Source: Plantibacter sp. Leaf314
GTDB taxonomy: Bacteria > Actinomycetota > Actinomycetes > Actinomycetales > Microbacteriaceae
Length of the DNA: 64,000 nucleotides
Direction of reading: 5' to 3'
NCBI RefSeq assembly: GCF_001423185.1
Contig: NZ_LMOB01000001.1
Coordinates: forward strand, 1,409,889-1,473,888
The notes beneath the pieces were generated by a model. The model was not told the origin of the DNA, made no database searches, and was given only the letters and a program-made list of their open reading frames with translations. This document shows positions 1 to 9,835 of the stretch, piece after piece. Position numbers and translations under genes: made by a program. Each line of letters opens with the position of its first letter. Position 1 is the first letter of the stretch.

Positions 1-2484
1 GTTGAAGTCGGTCACGTTCGCGTTGTACCGCGAGTACTCGAGGGCGATCGACTCGACCGAGTTGATGTTCCACACGTCGGCGCCGGTGACGCTCTGGTCG
101 GCCTCCGGCGACGCGAAGATGTGGTCGAGCGAGCCGACCGCACCGTCGTAGGCGTAGGTGTACTCGCCGGTCTTCGCCTCCTGGCTGATGTAGCCGGCGT
201 CGCGGAGCACGTCCAGCGGGTCCTCGGCGTCGTAGGAGTTGAAGTCACCGACGAGGAAGACCTTCTTCGTGCCGACGTCCTTCGAGACCGTGTCGGCGAA
301 GGTCACGAGGGCCTTGGCCTGACGCGTGCGGTCGCCGGTGAAGGCGCCCTGACCGGTGTTGGCGTTGTCGCCCGTCGCGGCCTTCGAGGTGCTCTTCGAC
401 TTGAAGTGGTTCGCGATCACGAGGAACGTCGCCGCGTCGTCCGCACCCTTCGGCTTGAACGCCTGGGCGTCGGGCTCGCGGGCGTTGTCGAAGGCGGGCT
501 CGTCGAGGAGGATGCGCGACTCCCCGACCGTCTCGACGGTGGCGGACTTGTAGATGAACGCCGTGCGGATGACGTCCTCGTCCGCGGGAACCTTCGCGGG
601 CGAGGGGACGAACGTCCAGGTGCCCTCGCCGGCGGCGGCGTTGAGCGCAGCCGTCAGCGTCTTGAGGGCGTCGTCGCGGTCGAGACCGATCGACGCGGAG
701 TTCTGGATCTCCTCGAGGGAGACGACGTCGGCGTCCAGCGCGTTGATCGCCGAGACGATCTTCGCCTGCTGGCGCGCGAGGCTCTCCGCCGTGGCCGCCC
801 CGCGCACGCCGCAACCGGCGGCGTCGGAGTCGTCGACGGTCGTCTTGCCGCCCTCACGATCGGTGAAGAAGGTGCAGCCGGTGCGCGAGTCGCCGGTGGT
901 GGCGAAGTAGTTCAGCACGTTGAAGGTCGCGAGCGAGACGTCGCCGCCGACCCCGCGAGGCGAGGTGGTGCGCGTGTTCTCGAACGTCGCCGGCTGCGCC
1001 TCGGCCGCGTTGGCGCCCGTCAGGTGCTGCGTGGGCTGGAACTTCCAGTTGCTGTTGCGGAAGTCGAAGATGACCGGTGCGGTGAACGCGACGGCTGCAC
1101 CGACACGGACCGGTGCGGTGGTCGAGACGTACGGGAGCGGGATGCCGGTGTTCTCCGCCTTCGAGAAGTCGACGGTGGAGGCGTCGTCGAGGACGACCTT
1201 CTCCGCCGGGACCCGGGCCGCAGCGGCGAGCGCCTCAGCGGACCCGGGCTTGCCGAGCACGGTCGGGGTGACGAACGGGCTGTCCGACGCGGCCAGGCCG
1301 ACCTCGCCGTAGCGGTTTGTGGCGTAGGTGTCGGTGACGGTGTAGTCGCCCGCGGGAGCCACCAGCATGCCTTCGAGACGCTCGCGCTCCTCGTCGGTGG
1401 CCGGGAACGCGACCGTCGCTGCGGTCGGTGCCGTGACCCCGGTGGCGTCGAGCGTGGTGACCGCCGCGGCGTCCGTGACCTTCAGCTGCGTGAGGCCGTA
1501 GTACTCGTCGACCACGCCGGTGACCTGCACGTACTGACCGACCGCGACGGAGCCGACGGTTGCCGGCGAGTAGACGAAGATCCCGTCGGACGCGAGGTGG
1601 GTCGCGGGGTCGATGGCGCCGCCGGTCCCCTCGGTCTGGAGGTAGTAGCCGTTGAAGCCGCCCGTGGGGAAGCTGGCGGTGACGAAGCCCTTCGTGGTCA
1701 CCGTCTGGCCGACCATGGTGCTCGCGGCCGCGGTGCCCTGGATCTCGGCGATCGTCGCCACGCCGGGCTCGACCGGGGTGGTCGGGTCGGTGGGCTCGGG
1801 GCTCGGCTCCGGGTCGGGGGTCGGCTCGGGGTCGACCGGGGTGTCGCCCGCGCTGTTCTGCGGGGTGACGGTGTCGCTGAGTCCGAAGTCCGCGGCGTTG
1901 CTGTCGGTGTCGGCGAAGTCGGTGCGCACGATCGACTGCGGTACGGCGTTGCCCGAGGGCGACGGCGACGCGGCCGTCTCGAAGGTGTTCGAGGTGCCGT
2001 AGCCGAGGAGGTCGACGATGGTCGGGTCGGCGACGACGGAACCGGTCGGCAACGTCACGGCGGCCGTCGATGCGACGAGCGCGAGCGTGCCGTTCTGCCC
2101 CTGCGGGCTCAGGGAGCTCGTCACGTCCGGGGTCGGCAGCGCGACACCGTTGGCACCGTTCGACGATCCGGAGACGAGGTAGTACCCGCCGGCTGCGATG
2201 GAGCCGGTGAGCGGGACCACGGTGGAGGAGGCGCCGACACCGTCGAGCTTCCGGTACTGGATGGACCAGCCGCTGACGTCGACGGGCGTCGCGCCCGGGT
2301 TGTACAGCTCGACGAACTTGTTCAGATAGGGCGCGTTTGCGCTCCCACCCGAGAGGTAGGCCTCGTTGATGACGACGCCGAGGCCGTCCGTCGAGGCGAG
2401 TGCGGGTGTCGCCACGAGCGGTGCGGCGACGAGCCCGGCAAGGGCGGCGAAGGCGGACAGCCTCCACGGGTGTTTGAACGACAT
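1..2484 (-). CDS. ExeM/NucH-type secreted endonuclease with lamin-tail domain (3' end cut off)
   Basis: The frame is open from an ATG at 2484 to the window edge (828 codons), so the C-terminus is missing. It begins with a Sec signal peptide ending ATPALA (about residues 1-30). A lamin-tail domain follows (VVINEAYLSGG, FVELYNPG, about 34-150), then a Pro/Glu/Asp linker, an OB-fold-like segment (about 235-340) and an endonuclease/exonuclease/phosphatase domain from about 515. The nuclease motifs are present in order: TFNVLNYF, SLEEIQNS (metal Glu), VIANHFKSK, GDFNSYD and SLDHIFAS (catalytic His). It should hydrolyse extracellular DNA, probably for phosphate scavenging or biofilm turnover. The family is clear. 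Whether the lost end carries a sorting signal or a second lamin-tail domain cannot be seen. Confidence 0.9.
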   Translation of the reverse strand, partial: MSFKHPWRLSAFAALAGLVAAPLVATPALASTDGLGVVINEAYLSGGSANAPYLNKFVELYNPGATPVDVSGWSIQYRKLDGVGASSTVVPLTGSIAAGGYYLVSGSSNGANGVALPTPDVTSSLSPQGQNGTLALVASTAAVTLPTGSVVADPTIVDLLGYGTSNTFETAASPSPSGNAVPQSIVRTDFADTDSNAADFGLSDTVTPQNSAGDTPVDPEPTPDPEPSPEPTDPTTPVEPGVATIAEIQGTAAASTMVGQTVTTKGFVTASFPTGGFNGYYLQTEGTGGAIDPATHLASDGIFVYSPATVGSVAVGQYVQVTGVVDEYYGLTQLKVTDAAAVTTLDATGVTAPTAATVAFPATDEERERLEGMLVAPAGDYTVTDTYATNRYGEVGLAASDSPFVTPTVLGKPGSAEALAAAARVPAEKVVLDDASTVDFSKAENTGIPLPYVSTTAPVRVGAAVAFTAPVIFDFRNSNWKFQPTQHLTGANAAEAQPATFENTRTTSPRGVGGDVSLATFNVLNYFATTGDSRTGCTFFTDREGGKTTVDDSDAAGCGVRGAATAESLARQQAKIVSAINALDADVVSLEEIQNSASIGLDRDDALKTLTAALNAAAGEGTWTFVPSPAKVPADEDVIRTAFIYKSATVETVGESRILLDEPAFDNAREPDAQAFKPKGADDAATFLVIANHFKSKSTSKAATGDNANTGQGAFTGDRTRQAKALVTFADTVSKDVGTKKVFLVGDFNSYDAEDPLDVLRDAGYISQEAKTGEYTYAYDGAVGSLDHIFASPEADQSVTGADVWNINSVESIALEYSRYNANVTDFN

Positions 2485-2744
2485 GTGGCTCCGAATCGAG
2501 GGCCGTCCTCGCTCGGGGCGCGCGACAACGCACCCCCCATTCGAGGCACAGACGATGGGTAGTGCCTCACAAGCTAACCGACATGCGTGACGGAAGACCA
2601 CCGGAAATGTGAACGGCACGTAAACCCGGGCGTGCTCATCTGAGCAGACCGACTTCGCCCCGAGGCACTCGAACGCCTGATCAGCCGCTGATTGTGAACG
2701 GTCTCATAGCCCCACCCGCGGAGGACCAACCTTCAAGCGGTGGT

Positions 2745-3263
2745 TCAGAGCAGCTTGAGCATCCGGGTGTTACCGAGCGTATTCGGTTTCACCCGTGCGA
2801 GGTCGAGGAACTCGGCCACACCCTCGTCGGAGGAGCGCACGAGCTGCGCGTAGACCTCCGGCGGGACGATCTCCTCGCCGATCTCCTGGTACCCGTGCCG
2901 CGTGAAGAAGCCGGTCTCGAAGGTCAGGCAGAACAGGCGACGCAGGCCCAGCTCGATCGCGTCGTGCTCGAGGCGTTCGACGAGCGCGTGGCCGACGCCG
3001 GTTCCGAGGTGGTCGGCCGAGACGGCGAGCGTGCGGACCTCGCCGAGGTCCTCCCAGATGACGTGCAGCGCACCGCATCCGATGAGCTCGCCGTCGTCGG
3101 TCTCGGCGACGCGGAACTCCTGGACCGCCTCGTAGAAGACGACGTCGTCCTTGCCGAGGAGGATGCGCTGCTGCACGAGCGGCTCGACGAGCTGCTGGAT
3201 GCGGCGGACGTCGCCGGTGCGGGCGCGACGGACGGTGTATCCCTGCGGAGCCTGCTCGACCAT
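2745..3263 (-). CDS. argA: Amino-acid N-acetyltransferase (short N-acetylglutamate synthase), GNAT family
   Basis: The 172-residue protein is a single GNAT domain. It opens with YTVRRARTGDVRRIQQLVEPLV and has the acetyl-CoA loop region VSADHLGTGVGHALVERL. The Cys-containing strand FCLTFETGFFTRHGYQEI is typical of actinobacterial ArgA of the Rv2747 type, which acetylates glutamate or glutamine for the first step of arginine synthesis. The length fits short NAGS proteins, which lack the amino-acid-kinase domain of classic ArgA. A GGGAGG ribosome site lies 4 bases before the ATG. It stands alone, away from other arg genes, which is usual for this form. Confidence 0.82.
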   Translation of the reverse strand: MVEQAPQGYTVRRARTGDVRRIQQLVEPLVQQRILLGKDDVVFYEAVQEFRVAETDDGELIGCGALHVIWEDLGEVRTLAVSADHLGTGVGHALVERLEHDAIELGLRRLFCLTFETGFFTRHGYQEIGEEIVPPEVYAQLVRSSDEGVAEFLDLARVKPNTLGNTRMLKLL

Positions 3264-3342
3264 CTCGCCTCCCAGCGTCAGAACCTCCGAGCAAGTCTAC
3301 TGACGCCCGCGCGGTGTTCCCGACCGAGCGAAGGCCTCCGGG

Positions 3343-4719
3343 TCAGTGCCAGGACGCGGGACCAGCGCTTCCCGCCGGGTAGGTGTCGATCGACACCTCG
3401 TCCTTGCGCCACGCCTTGAGGACCGGCGCGACGATCCGCCAGCACTGCTCGGCGACGTCACCGCGCACCGACAGCGTCGGGTCGCCCTCGAGGATGCTCG
3501 ACAGGACCTCGCCGTACGCGCTCAGCTGCCCGGCCTGGAGTTCCGCGTGGAGGGCGACGGGGTCCAGCTCGAACGGGTCGTCCTCGCCGTTGATCATCAG
3601 GTCGAGGTCGAGCGACGCCGGCTTCAGGCCGATGCGGAGCCGCGCCGGCGTCTTCGTCCCATGGAGGCCGGCGGGCAGGTGCGGCACCGGCTTGAAGGTG
3701 AACACGATCTCCTGCCGCGTGCCCGACAACGCCTTCCCCGAGCGCAGCACGAACGGCACGCCGGCCCACCGCCAGTTGTCGATCGCGAGCGTCATCTCGG
3801 CGAGCGTCTCCGTGTGGTTCGAGGGGTCGACCCCCTGCTCGTCGATGTAGGCGGGCAGCTTGCGGTCGCCGATCGTGCCGGCGCCGTAACGCGCCCGCCG
3901 ACTCTCCGTCCCGTCGGTCCTCCACGGTCGTGTCGCGCGAAGCACCTGCGCCATCCCGCCGCGCAGGTCCTCGGCGTGCACGCTCGCCGGGGGCTCCATG
4001 GCGGCGAACGCGAGCACGAGCAGCAGGTGGCTCTGGATCATGTCGATCAGCGCTCCGGCCCGGTCGTAGTAGCCGGCACGACCCTCGAGTGCCAACTGCT
4101 CGTCGAAGACGATGTCGACGCGTTCGATGTTGTCGGCCGACAGCAGCGGCTCGAAGATGCGGTTCGCGAAGCGGAGACCGAGGAGGTTGAGGACCGTGGA
4201 CTTGCCGAGGAAGTGGTCGACACGGAACACCTGCTCCTCGGGCACGAGGTGCTGGAGGAGCCGGTTGAGCGAGCGTGCGGAGGCGTAGTCGGTCCCGAAC
4301 GGCTTCTCCAGGGCGAGCATGATGCCCTTCGGGAGCTCCAGCTTCCGCAGCGCCTTGCAGGCGAGCAGGGTGACGGCCGGCGGCAGCGCGAAGTACAGCG
4401 CGACGTTCGGGCCGGCGGCCTCGAGGACCCGCTCGAGCGACGCGGGGTCGGAGACGTCGGCCTGCAGGTAGGTGGTCTCGGAGACGATCGCATCGGCCAG
4501 CTTCGAGGGGGCGTCGGCGAAGGAGCTCGCGACCCGCTTGCGCCACGCCTCGTCGGTCGACTCCGAGCGATCCACGCCGATCAAGCGCACGGCCTCGCCG
4601 CGCGGCGAGGCGAGGAGCGAGGCGAGCCCCGGGAGGAGGAGTCGTGCCGTGAGGTCTCCCCCGGCGCCGAGGATGACGAGCGTGCGAGGGGCTGCGGCTT
4701 CGGAGCTGGCGGCGTTCAT
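3343..4719 (-). CDS. zwf: Glucose-6-phosphate 1-dehydrogenase
   Basis: The 458-residue enzyme oxidises glucose 6-phosphate to 6-phosphogluconolactone, making NADPH for the pentose phosphate pathway. The N-terminal Rossmann segment is TLVILGAGGDLTARLL; the second position of the usual GxxGDL is kept. The active-site signature RVDHFLGKSTVLNLL lies at about residues 173-187, and the substrate-binding region EKPFGTDYASA precedes it. The C-terminal domain contains WAGVPFVLRSGKAL, which binds sugar phosphate. The length is normal. No 6-phosphogluconolactonase or OpcA is adjacent, so this looks like a second, stand-alone zwf outside the usual tkt-tal-zwf-opcA cluster (inference). Confidence 0.93.
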   Translation of the reverse strand: MNAASSEAAAPRTLVILGAGGDLTARLLLPGLASLLASPRGEAVRLIGVDRSESTDEAWRKRVASSFADAPSKLADAIVSETTYLQADVSDPASLERVLEAAGPNVALYFALPPAVTLLACKALRKLELPKGIMLALEKPFGTDYASARSLNRLLQHLVPEEQVFRVDHFLGKSTVLNLLGLRFANRIFEPLLSADNIERVDIVFDEQLALEGRAGYYDRAGALIDMIQSHLLLVLAFAAMEPPASVHAEDLRGGMAQVLRATRPWRTDGTESRRARYGAGTIGDRKLPAYIDEQGVDPSNHTETLAEMTLAIDNWRWAGVPFVLRSGKALSGTRQEIVFTFKPVPHLPAGLHGTKTPARLRIGLKPASLDLDLMINGEDDPFELDPVALHAELQAGQLSAYGEVLSSILEGDPTLSVRGDVAEQCWRIVAPVLKAWRKDEVSIDTYPAGSAGPASWH

Positions 4720-4801
4720 GCCGCGATCCTACGGGGTGTGGTCGATCGTCTGCGCGACCTTGCGCGCCGCCTGCGATCCCCCGGCCCGGTACGGTGAGGG
4801 C

Positions 4802-5728
4802 ATGCGACTCGGAGTCCTCGACGTGGGATCGAACACCGTCCACCTGCTCATCGTGGACGCCCACCCCGGCGCTCGCCCCATCCCCCAGTCGTCGCACAAG
4901 TCGGTGCTGCGACTCATGCGATACCTCCTGCCCGACGGCTCCATCAGCGATGAGGGCGTCGCCGTCATCCTCGATTCGATCGGCGCGGCCGCGGCGATCG
5001 CCCGCGAGAGCGGCCTCGACGAGCTGCTCTCGATGGCGACGTCCGCCATCCGCGAGGCCACCAACGGGCCCGAAGTCCTCGCGCTGGTCGAGGAGCGGAC
5101 CGGCATCGCACTCCAGGTGCTGTCCGGTGACGACGAGGCGAAACTCACCTTCCTCGCCGTCCGCCGCTGGTACGGCTGGTCCGCCGGCGAGATGCTGCTG
5201 CTCGACATCGGCGGCGGTTCCCTCGAGATCGCCGCCGGCGGCGACGAGGTCCCCGACGTCGCCATCTCCCTCCCGCTGGGTGCCGGGCGTTCCACCGTCG
5301 GGTTCCTCCACGACGACCCGCCGACCGCAGCCCAGCAGGAGGCACTCCGGCTGCACGCCCGCCAGGTGCTCGCCGACGCCCTGCCGGCCTTCGCCGCCGA
5401 ACCGGACGCGCATCACGTCGTCGGGTCGTCGAAGACCATCCGCTCGCTGGCGCGGCTCGCCGGCTCGGTCGCCGACGGCATCGGCGGTACCGAACGGTCG
5501 CTGCTGCGCCGCAGCCAGCTCGACGACTGGATCCCGCGGCTCGCGAGGATCCCGGCCGAGGCGCGCCCCGCACTCCCCGGCATCACCGCCGACCGCACCT
5601 TCCAGATCGTCGCGGGCGGGATCGTCCTCTCCGAGGCGATGGCCGCGTTCCGCGTGCGCGAGCTCGACGTCTCCCCCTGGGCACTCCGCGAGGGCATCAT
5701 CCTCCGCTACCTCGACCGCCTCGGCTGA
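4802..5728 (+). CDS. Ppx/GppA family exopolyphosphatase
   Basis: The 308-residue protein is of the short actinobacterial Ppx/GppA type, with an ASKHA (sugar kinase/actin-like) fold. The first phosphate loop is LGVLDVGSNTVHLLIVDA (residues 3-20), with the usual DxGSN. The second is LLLDIGGGSLEIAAGG. The catalytic region ATSAIREATNGPEVL lies between them. These enzymes release phosphate from polyphosphate or cleave pppGpp, so it may shape stress signalling. The start was placed at the ATG at 4802 because DVGSN must lie near the N-terminus; a longer upstream reading enters the zwf promoter region. The gene is divergent from zwf, 82 bases apart. Confidence 0.9.
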   Translation: MRLGVLDVGSNTVHLLIVDAHPGARPIPQSSHKSVLRLMRYLLPDGSISDEGVAVILDSIGAAAAIARESGLDELLSMATSAIREATNGPEVLALVEERTGIALQVLSGDDEAKLTFLAVRRWYGWSAGEMLLLDIGGGSLEIAAGGDEVPDVAISLPLGAGRSTVGFLHDDPPTAAQQEALRLHARQVLADALPAFAAEPDAHHVVGSSKTIRSLARLAGSVADGIGGTERSLLRRSQLDDWIPRLARIPAEARPALPGITADRTFQIVAGGIVLSEAMAAFRVRELDVSPWALREGIILRYLDRLG

Positions 5729-5766
5729 CGGCGAGGCTGCGGCGGGGACACCGCCGGTCGCACGAC

Positions 5767-5798
5767 GAAGGCCCCCACTCCGCGGAGTGGGGGCCTTC
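5767..5798. terminator. Bidirectional intrinsic terminator between ppx and clpC
   Basis: A perfect 15-bp stem with a 2-base loop (arm GAAGGCCCCCACTCC) lies between the convergent stops of ppx and clpC. It has no long U-tract, as is common in high-GC actinobacteria. It can serve both strands. Confidence 0.85.
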
Positions 5799-5812
5799 GG
5801 TGGTGCTGGTGA

Positions 5813-8341
5813 CTACTCGCCCGTGATCGCGAGGTCCGGCGTGGCCGAACCCGTTCCGAGCGAAGCCTGCGAGTTCACGCCGGCACCGACGGACTCGCCG
5901 CGAGCCGAGGTCGTGAACGCGAACGCCCCGTCCACGAAGTCGACGTGCACGTGGTCGCCGGCGTTCAGCTGGCCGTGGAGGATCTGCTCGCTGAGCTGGT
6001 CCTCGACCTCGCGCTGCATGGCACGGCGCAGCGGACGCGCACCGAGAGTGGGGTCGAACCCGACCTCGATGAGTCGCTCCTTCGCCGGGAGCGTGAGCTC
6101 GATCGTCATATCGCGGTCGAGCAGACGCTCCGACAGGCGCTTCGTGAACAGGTCCACGATCTGCAGGAGCTCCGGCTTCGACAGCTGCGGGAACACGATG
6201 ATGTCGTCGACACGGTTGAGGAACTCGGGCTTGAAGTGCTTCTTCAGTTCCTCGTTCACCTTGCCGCGCATGATGTCGTACCCGGTCGAGGCGTTGCCCT
6301 CGATCTGGAAGCCGACGGGCCCACCGGCGATGTCGCGAGCACCGAGGTTGGTGGTCATGATGATGACGGTGTTCTTGAAGTCGACGACACGACCCTGACC
6401 ATCGGTCAACCGGCCCTCTTCCAGGATCTGGAGGAGCGAGTTGAAGATGTCGGGGTGCGCCTTCTCGATCTCGTCGAAGAGCACGACGCTGAACGGCTTG
6501 CGGCGCACCTTCTCGGTGAGCTGGCCACCCTCTTCGAAGCCGACGAACCCGGGAGGAGCACCGAACAGTCGCGAGACCGTGTGCTTCTCGCCGTACTCCG
6601 ACATGTCGAGCGAGATGAGCGCGCCTTCGTCGTCGAACAGGAACTCGGCGAGCGCCTTGGCCAGCTCGGTCTTACCGACACCCGTGGGGCCGGCGAAGAT
6701 GAACGAACCGGACGGACGCTTCGGGTCCTTCAGACCGGCACGGGTGCGTCGGATGGTCTTCGAGAGGGCCGAGATGGCCTCCTCCTGACCGATGACGCGC
6801 TGGTGCAGGGCCTTCTCCATGAAGACGAGCCGCGAGGACTCCTCCTCCGTGAGCTTGAAGACGGGGATACCGGTCGCCTGGGCGAGCACCTCGGCGATCA
6901 GACCCTCGTCGACCTCGGCGGTGGTCTTGACGTCGCCCGAGCGCCACTGCTTCTCGAGGCGCAGACGCTCGCCGAGGAGGTTCTTCTCCTCGTCGCGGAG
7001 CGAAGCGGCCTTCTCGAAGTCCTGCTCCTCGATGGCCGTCTCCTTGGCCTCGCGGACGCCGGCGATCTTGTCGTCGAACTCGCGCAGCTCCGGAGGGCTC
7101 GAGAGGATCGACAGACGCAGGCGTGCGCCGGCCTCGTCGATCAGGTCGATGGCCTTGTCGGGCAGGAAGCGGTCGGAGATGTAGCGGTCGGCCAGGTTGG
7201 CGGCCGAGACGAGTGCACCGTCGGTGATGGACACCTTGTGGTGGGCCTCGTAGCGGTCGCGCAGCCCCTTGAGGATGTTGATCGTGTGGGGCAGCGACGG
7301 CTCCATGACCTGGATGGGCTGGAAGCGGCGCTCGAGTGCGGCGTCCTTCTCGAAGTGCTTGCGGTACTCGTCGAGCGTGGTGGCACCGATGGTCTGGAGC
7401 TCACCGCGTGCGAGCAGCGGCTTGAGGATGGAGGCTGCGTCGATCGCGCCTTCAGCGGCACCGGCACCCACGAGGGTGTGGATCTCGTCGATGAAGACGA
7501 TGATGTCGCCGCGGGTGCGGATCTCCTTGGTGACCTTCTTCAGTCGCTCCTCGAAGTCACCGCGGTAGCGGCTGCCGGCGATGAGCGAGCCGAGGTCGAG
7601 CGAGTACAGCTGCTTGTCCTTCAGCGTCTCCGGGACGTCGCCCTTGACGATCGCCTGGGCGAGGCCCTCGACGACCGCGGTCTTACCGACACCGGGCTCA
7701 CCGATCAGGACCGGGTTGTTCTTGGAACGACGGGAGAGGATCTGCATGACCCGCTCCATCTCCTTGTCGCGACCGATGACCGGGTCGAGCTTGTTGTCGC
7801 GCGCGGCCTGGGTGAGGTTGCGACCGAACTGGTCGAGGATCTGGGATCCGCCCTGGGCCTGCTGCTCGCTCTGGTTGCCGCCGACGGGCGCGGCTTCCTT
7901 GCCCTGGTAGCCGGAGAGCAGCTGGATGACCTGCTGGCGCACCCGGTTGAGGTCGGCGCCCAGCTTGACGAGGACCTGGGCGGCGACGCCCTCACCCTCG
8001 CGGATGAGGCCGAGCAGGATGTGCTCCGTGCCGATGTAGTTGTGGCCGAGCTGCAGCGCTTCGCGCAGGCTCAGCTCCAGCACCTTCTTGGCGCGCGGCG
8101 TGAACGGGATGTGTCCCGTCGGCTGCTGCTGGCCGGTGCCGATGATGTCGGTGACCTGCTCGCGCACGGCATCCAGGGAGATCCCGAGGGACTCGAGCGC
8201 CTTGGCGGCCACTCCTTCGCCCTCGTGGATGAGGCCGAGCAGGATGTGCTCGGTCCCGATGTAGTTGTGGTTGAGCATCTTGGCCTCTTCCTGGGCCAGG
8301 ACGACGACACGACGCGCACGGTCGGTGAATCTCTCGAACAT
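5813..8341 (-). CDS. clpC: ATP-dependent Clp protease ATP-binding subunit ClpC
   Basis: The 842-residue AAA+ unfoldase feeds substrates to ClpP1P2. Two Clp-N repeats are visible (residues 1-70 and 75-150, each with [12 protein letters not shown]). The first AAA domain has Walker A GEPGVGKT and VFIDEIHTL; a UVR-like coiled region [16 protein letters not shown] follows. The second AAA domain has Walker A GPTGVGKT and [13 protein letters not shown]. The ClpP-binding loop is not obvious by eye. A GTG six bases upstream is in frame, but GGAGGAG sits 9 bases before the ATG at 8341 and too close to the GTG, so the start [11 protein letters not shown] is preferred. A ClgR-like box lies 80 bases upstream. 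Confidence 0.97.
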   Translation of the reverse strand: MFERFTDRARRVVVLAQEEAKMLNHNYIGTEHILLGLIHEGEGVAAKALESLGISLDAVREQVTDIIGTGQQQPTGHIPFTPRAKKVLELSLREALQLGHNYIGTEHILLGLIREGEGVAAQVLVKLGADLNRVRQQVIQLLSGYQGKEAAPVGGNQSEQQAQGGSQILDQFGRNLTQAARDNKLDPVIGRDKEMERVMQILSRRSKNNPVLIGEPGVGKTAVVEGLAQAIVKGDVPETLKDKQLYSLDLGSLIAGSRYRGDFEERLKKVTKEIRTRGDIIVFIDEIHTLVGAGAAEGAIDAASILKPLLARGELQTIGATTLDEYRKHFEKDAALERRFQPIQVMEPSLPHTINILKGLRDRYEAHHKVSITDGALVSAANLADRYISDRFLPDKAIDLIDEAGARLRLSILSSPPELREFDDKIAGVREAKETAIEEQDFEKAASLRDEEKNLLGERLRLEKQWRSGDVKTTAEVDEGLIAEVLAQATGIPVFKLTEEESSRLVFMEKALHQRVIGQEEAISALSKTIRRTRAGLKDPKRPSGSFIFAGPTGVGKTELAKALAEFLFDDEGALISLDMSEYGEKHTVSRLFGAPPGFVGFEEGGQLTEKVRRKPFSVVLFDEIEKAHPDIFNSLLQILEEGRLTDGQGRVVDFKNTVIIMTTNLGARDIAGGPVGFQIEGNASTGYDIMRGKVNEELKKHFKPEFLNRVDDIIVFPQLSKPELLQIVDLFTKRLSERLLDRDMTIELTLPAKERLIEVGFDPTLGARPLRRAMQREVEDQLSEQILHGQLNAGDHVHVDFVDGAFAFTTSARGESVGAGVNSQASLGTGSATPDLAITGE

Positions 8342-8421
8342 GATCACTCTCCTCCGGCACCGGGCAGGGTGGTGATGCCGTTAGTAGGAGCGTAACGACC
8401 ACCGCAGCTCTCATCGCCCCT

Positions 8422-8435
8422 GTTCGCCGTGGGCG
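8422..8435. promoter_or_regulatory. ClgR-like operator upstream of clpC
   Basis: GTTCGC-CGTGG-GCG matches the actinobacterial ClgR pattern GTTCGC-N5-GCG. ClgR is a known activator of clp genes in Streptomyces, Corynebacterium and Mycobacterium. The site lies 80 bases before the clpC start. One inner position of the corynebacterial consensus differs. Confidence 0.45.
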
Positions 8436-8459
8436 TGATGCCGGGGGTCCGGGAACGCC

Positions 8460-8490
8460 GCAGCGCACGTGCACCTGGCACGTGCGCTGC
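8460..8490 (-). terminator. Hairpin terminator after the baeRF gene
   Basis: A perfect 13-bp stem (arm GCAGCGCACGTGC) with a 5-base loop lies just past the stop of the baeRF gene and before the clpC promoter region. It lacks a U-tract. Confidence 0.7.
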
Positions 8491-8514
8491 GGGTGTGGAC
8501 GGATCGCGGGTGGA

Positions 8515-9648
8515 TCAGACGGGGAACCGGACGGTCGCGGCGAGCGCCCCACCGCCGGGGACGTCCTCGGCTCGGACGGCGAGGATCCTGGCGTCGGACA
8601 GGAGCGCCCGTCGGAGGATCTCGTCGATCACGCCGTAGTTCGACGCGTCGGCCTCCTCGTCGAGGGTGACGACACCGGTGGCCTCGTCGACCGTGCCGGG
8701 CAGGTTCGTGTCGATGTCGACGAACAGGGTGTCGACGGCGTTCGCGGTCGCGGCGCGTGCCACGTCGCCGAGGTCGGTCACCGCGCGTCCGTTCGACGCC
8801 CGGGTGCCGAACTCCTCGCAGAGCGCGTGCAGCTCCGCGGCGTACAGCTCGTCGAGGATCGGTCGGGCCGCGGCGGCGAGCTGTTCGTCGGAGCGTTCCT
8901 GCTGGTTGCCCTCGATCTCGGGCTTCACCAGCTGCTTGGACGTGCTCACCGAGCGGAAGATGCCCGTCATCGGTTCGGCACCCGCGAGGATGAGCGGTTC
9001 CTTCGAGTTCGCGAGGATCGGCGCGAGCGCCTTGTCGATGATCTGCGCGTACTCCTGCATCCGGATCTTCTGGCCCTCCGAGCCCTGGATGCGTCCGAGC
9101 TGCTCGCGACCGTTCGAGCCCCGCCCACGGATGGAGTCGACGTGAGCCGCCGCCGCGACGTCCTCGGGGATGTCCAGCTCGATGCTCGTCGCCGGCAGGT
9201 CGCGCGCGACCGCGACGAGGCGGACCCCGCTCTGCGCCAGGGCCAGCACGTAGGCGGACTGCGGGAAGGTGAGCGCCCGCATGAGCGGTTTGATGTAGAA
9301 GCGGTCCGACACCTCGGTGCACGAGCGCAGGACGTTGGGCACACGGAAGTACCGGGTCGTCGTCGGGCTGACGAAGATGGCCAGGCTCGAGGACAGGTAC
9401 CGGAGGAAGTCCGGGTCCTCGAGGAGGCGGTCGATCTCGTCGGTGAACCGCCCGACCGCGGCACGGTCCGCTCCCGCCGCAGCCAACTGCTCCACCGCCT
9501 GTTTGACCTGGTTCTTCAGGTCGAGCCGGATGTGGCTCGTGTCCGCGGGGTTGGTGCTCGTCTCGAGGTAGATCGACACGCTCGACGCTTCTCGGGCGTT
9601 CGCGAGCTCGACGATGTCGGAGCGGGTCGGAATATCGGTGTGGTGCAC
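8515..9648 (-). CDS. baeRF-type (bacterial archaeo-eukaryotic release factor-like) protein
   Basis: The 377-residue protein belongs to the bacterial eRF1/Pelota-like families (baeRF). The N-terminal domain opens SVSIYLETSTNPADTSHIRLDLKNQV. The C-terminal third has the peptide-release-factor-domain-3-like ending ILAVRAEDVPGGGALAATVRFPV. These families were described by comparative genomics and are proposed to act on stalled or stress-modified ribosomes; none of that can be proved here. The GTG start is set by AAGGAGG five bases upstream. No GGQ motif is evident by eye, as in many baeRF members. It lies upstream of clpC on the same strand but is separated from it by a hairpin. Confidence 0.75.
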   Translation of the reverse strand: MHHTDIPTRSDIVELANAREASSVSIYLETSTNPADTSHIRLDLKNQVKQAVEQLAAAGADRAAVGRFTDEIDRLLEDPDFLRYLSSSLAIFVSPTTTRYFRVPNVLRSCTEVSDRFYIKPLMRALTFPQSAYVLALAQSGVRLVAVARDLPATSIELDIPEDVAAAAHVDSIRGRGSNGREQLGRIQGSEGQKIRMQEYAQIIDKALAPILANSKEPLILAGAEPMTGIFRSVSTSKQLVKPEIEGNQQERSDEQLAAAARPILDELYAAELHALCEEFGTRASNGRAVTDLGDVARAATANAVDTLFVDIDTNLPGTVDEATGVVTLDEEADASNYGVIDEILRRALLSDARILAVRAEDVPGGGALAATVRFPV

Positions 9649-9835
9649 TGATGCCTCCTTCGATCGCGTCAGGCGAAGGGTCGACCGGGAGCAGGCGACG
9701 CCGTCGTGGGCCTGACTTGCCCCCAGTATAGGGACGCGGTCGCCGCGCGGCCCTGGCGGATTCGCCGGGGATTCGGAGGCGGAGCGGGCGCCGTCGGGCT
9801 CGCTCAGCGCACCCGTCGCCGGGCCGTGCCGACCG

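Noticed and set aside
121..2562. Long open frame on the plus strand opposite the secreted nuclease gene
   Set aside because: It is the antisense shadow of a clear nuclease gene; its residues are Arg/Val/Gly-biased with no domain.
5945..8395. 816-residue plus-strand open frame opposite clpC
   Set aside because: Antisense of clpC; composition (Leu/Asp/Arg-rich, no domain) is a GC-frame artefact.
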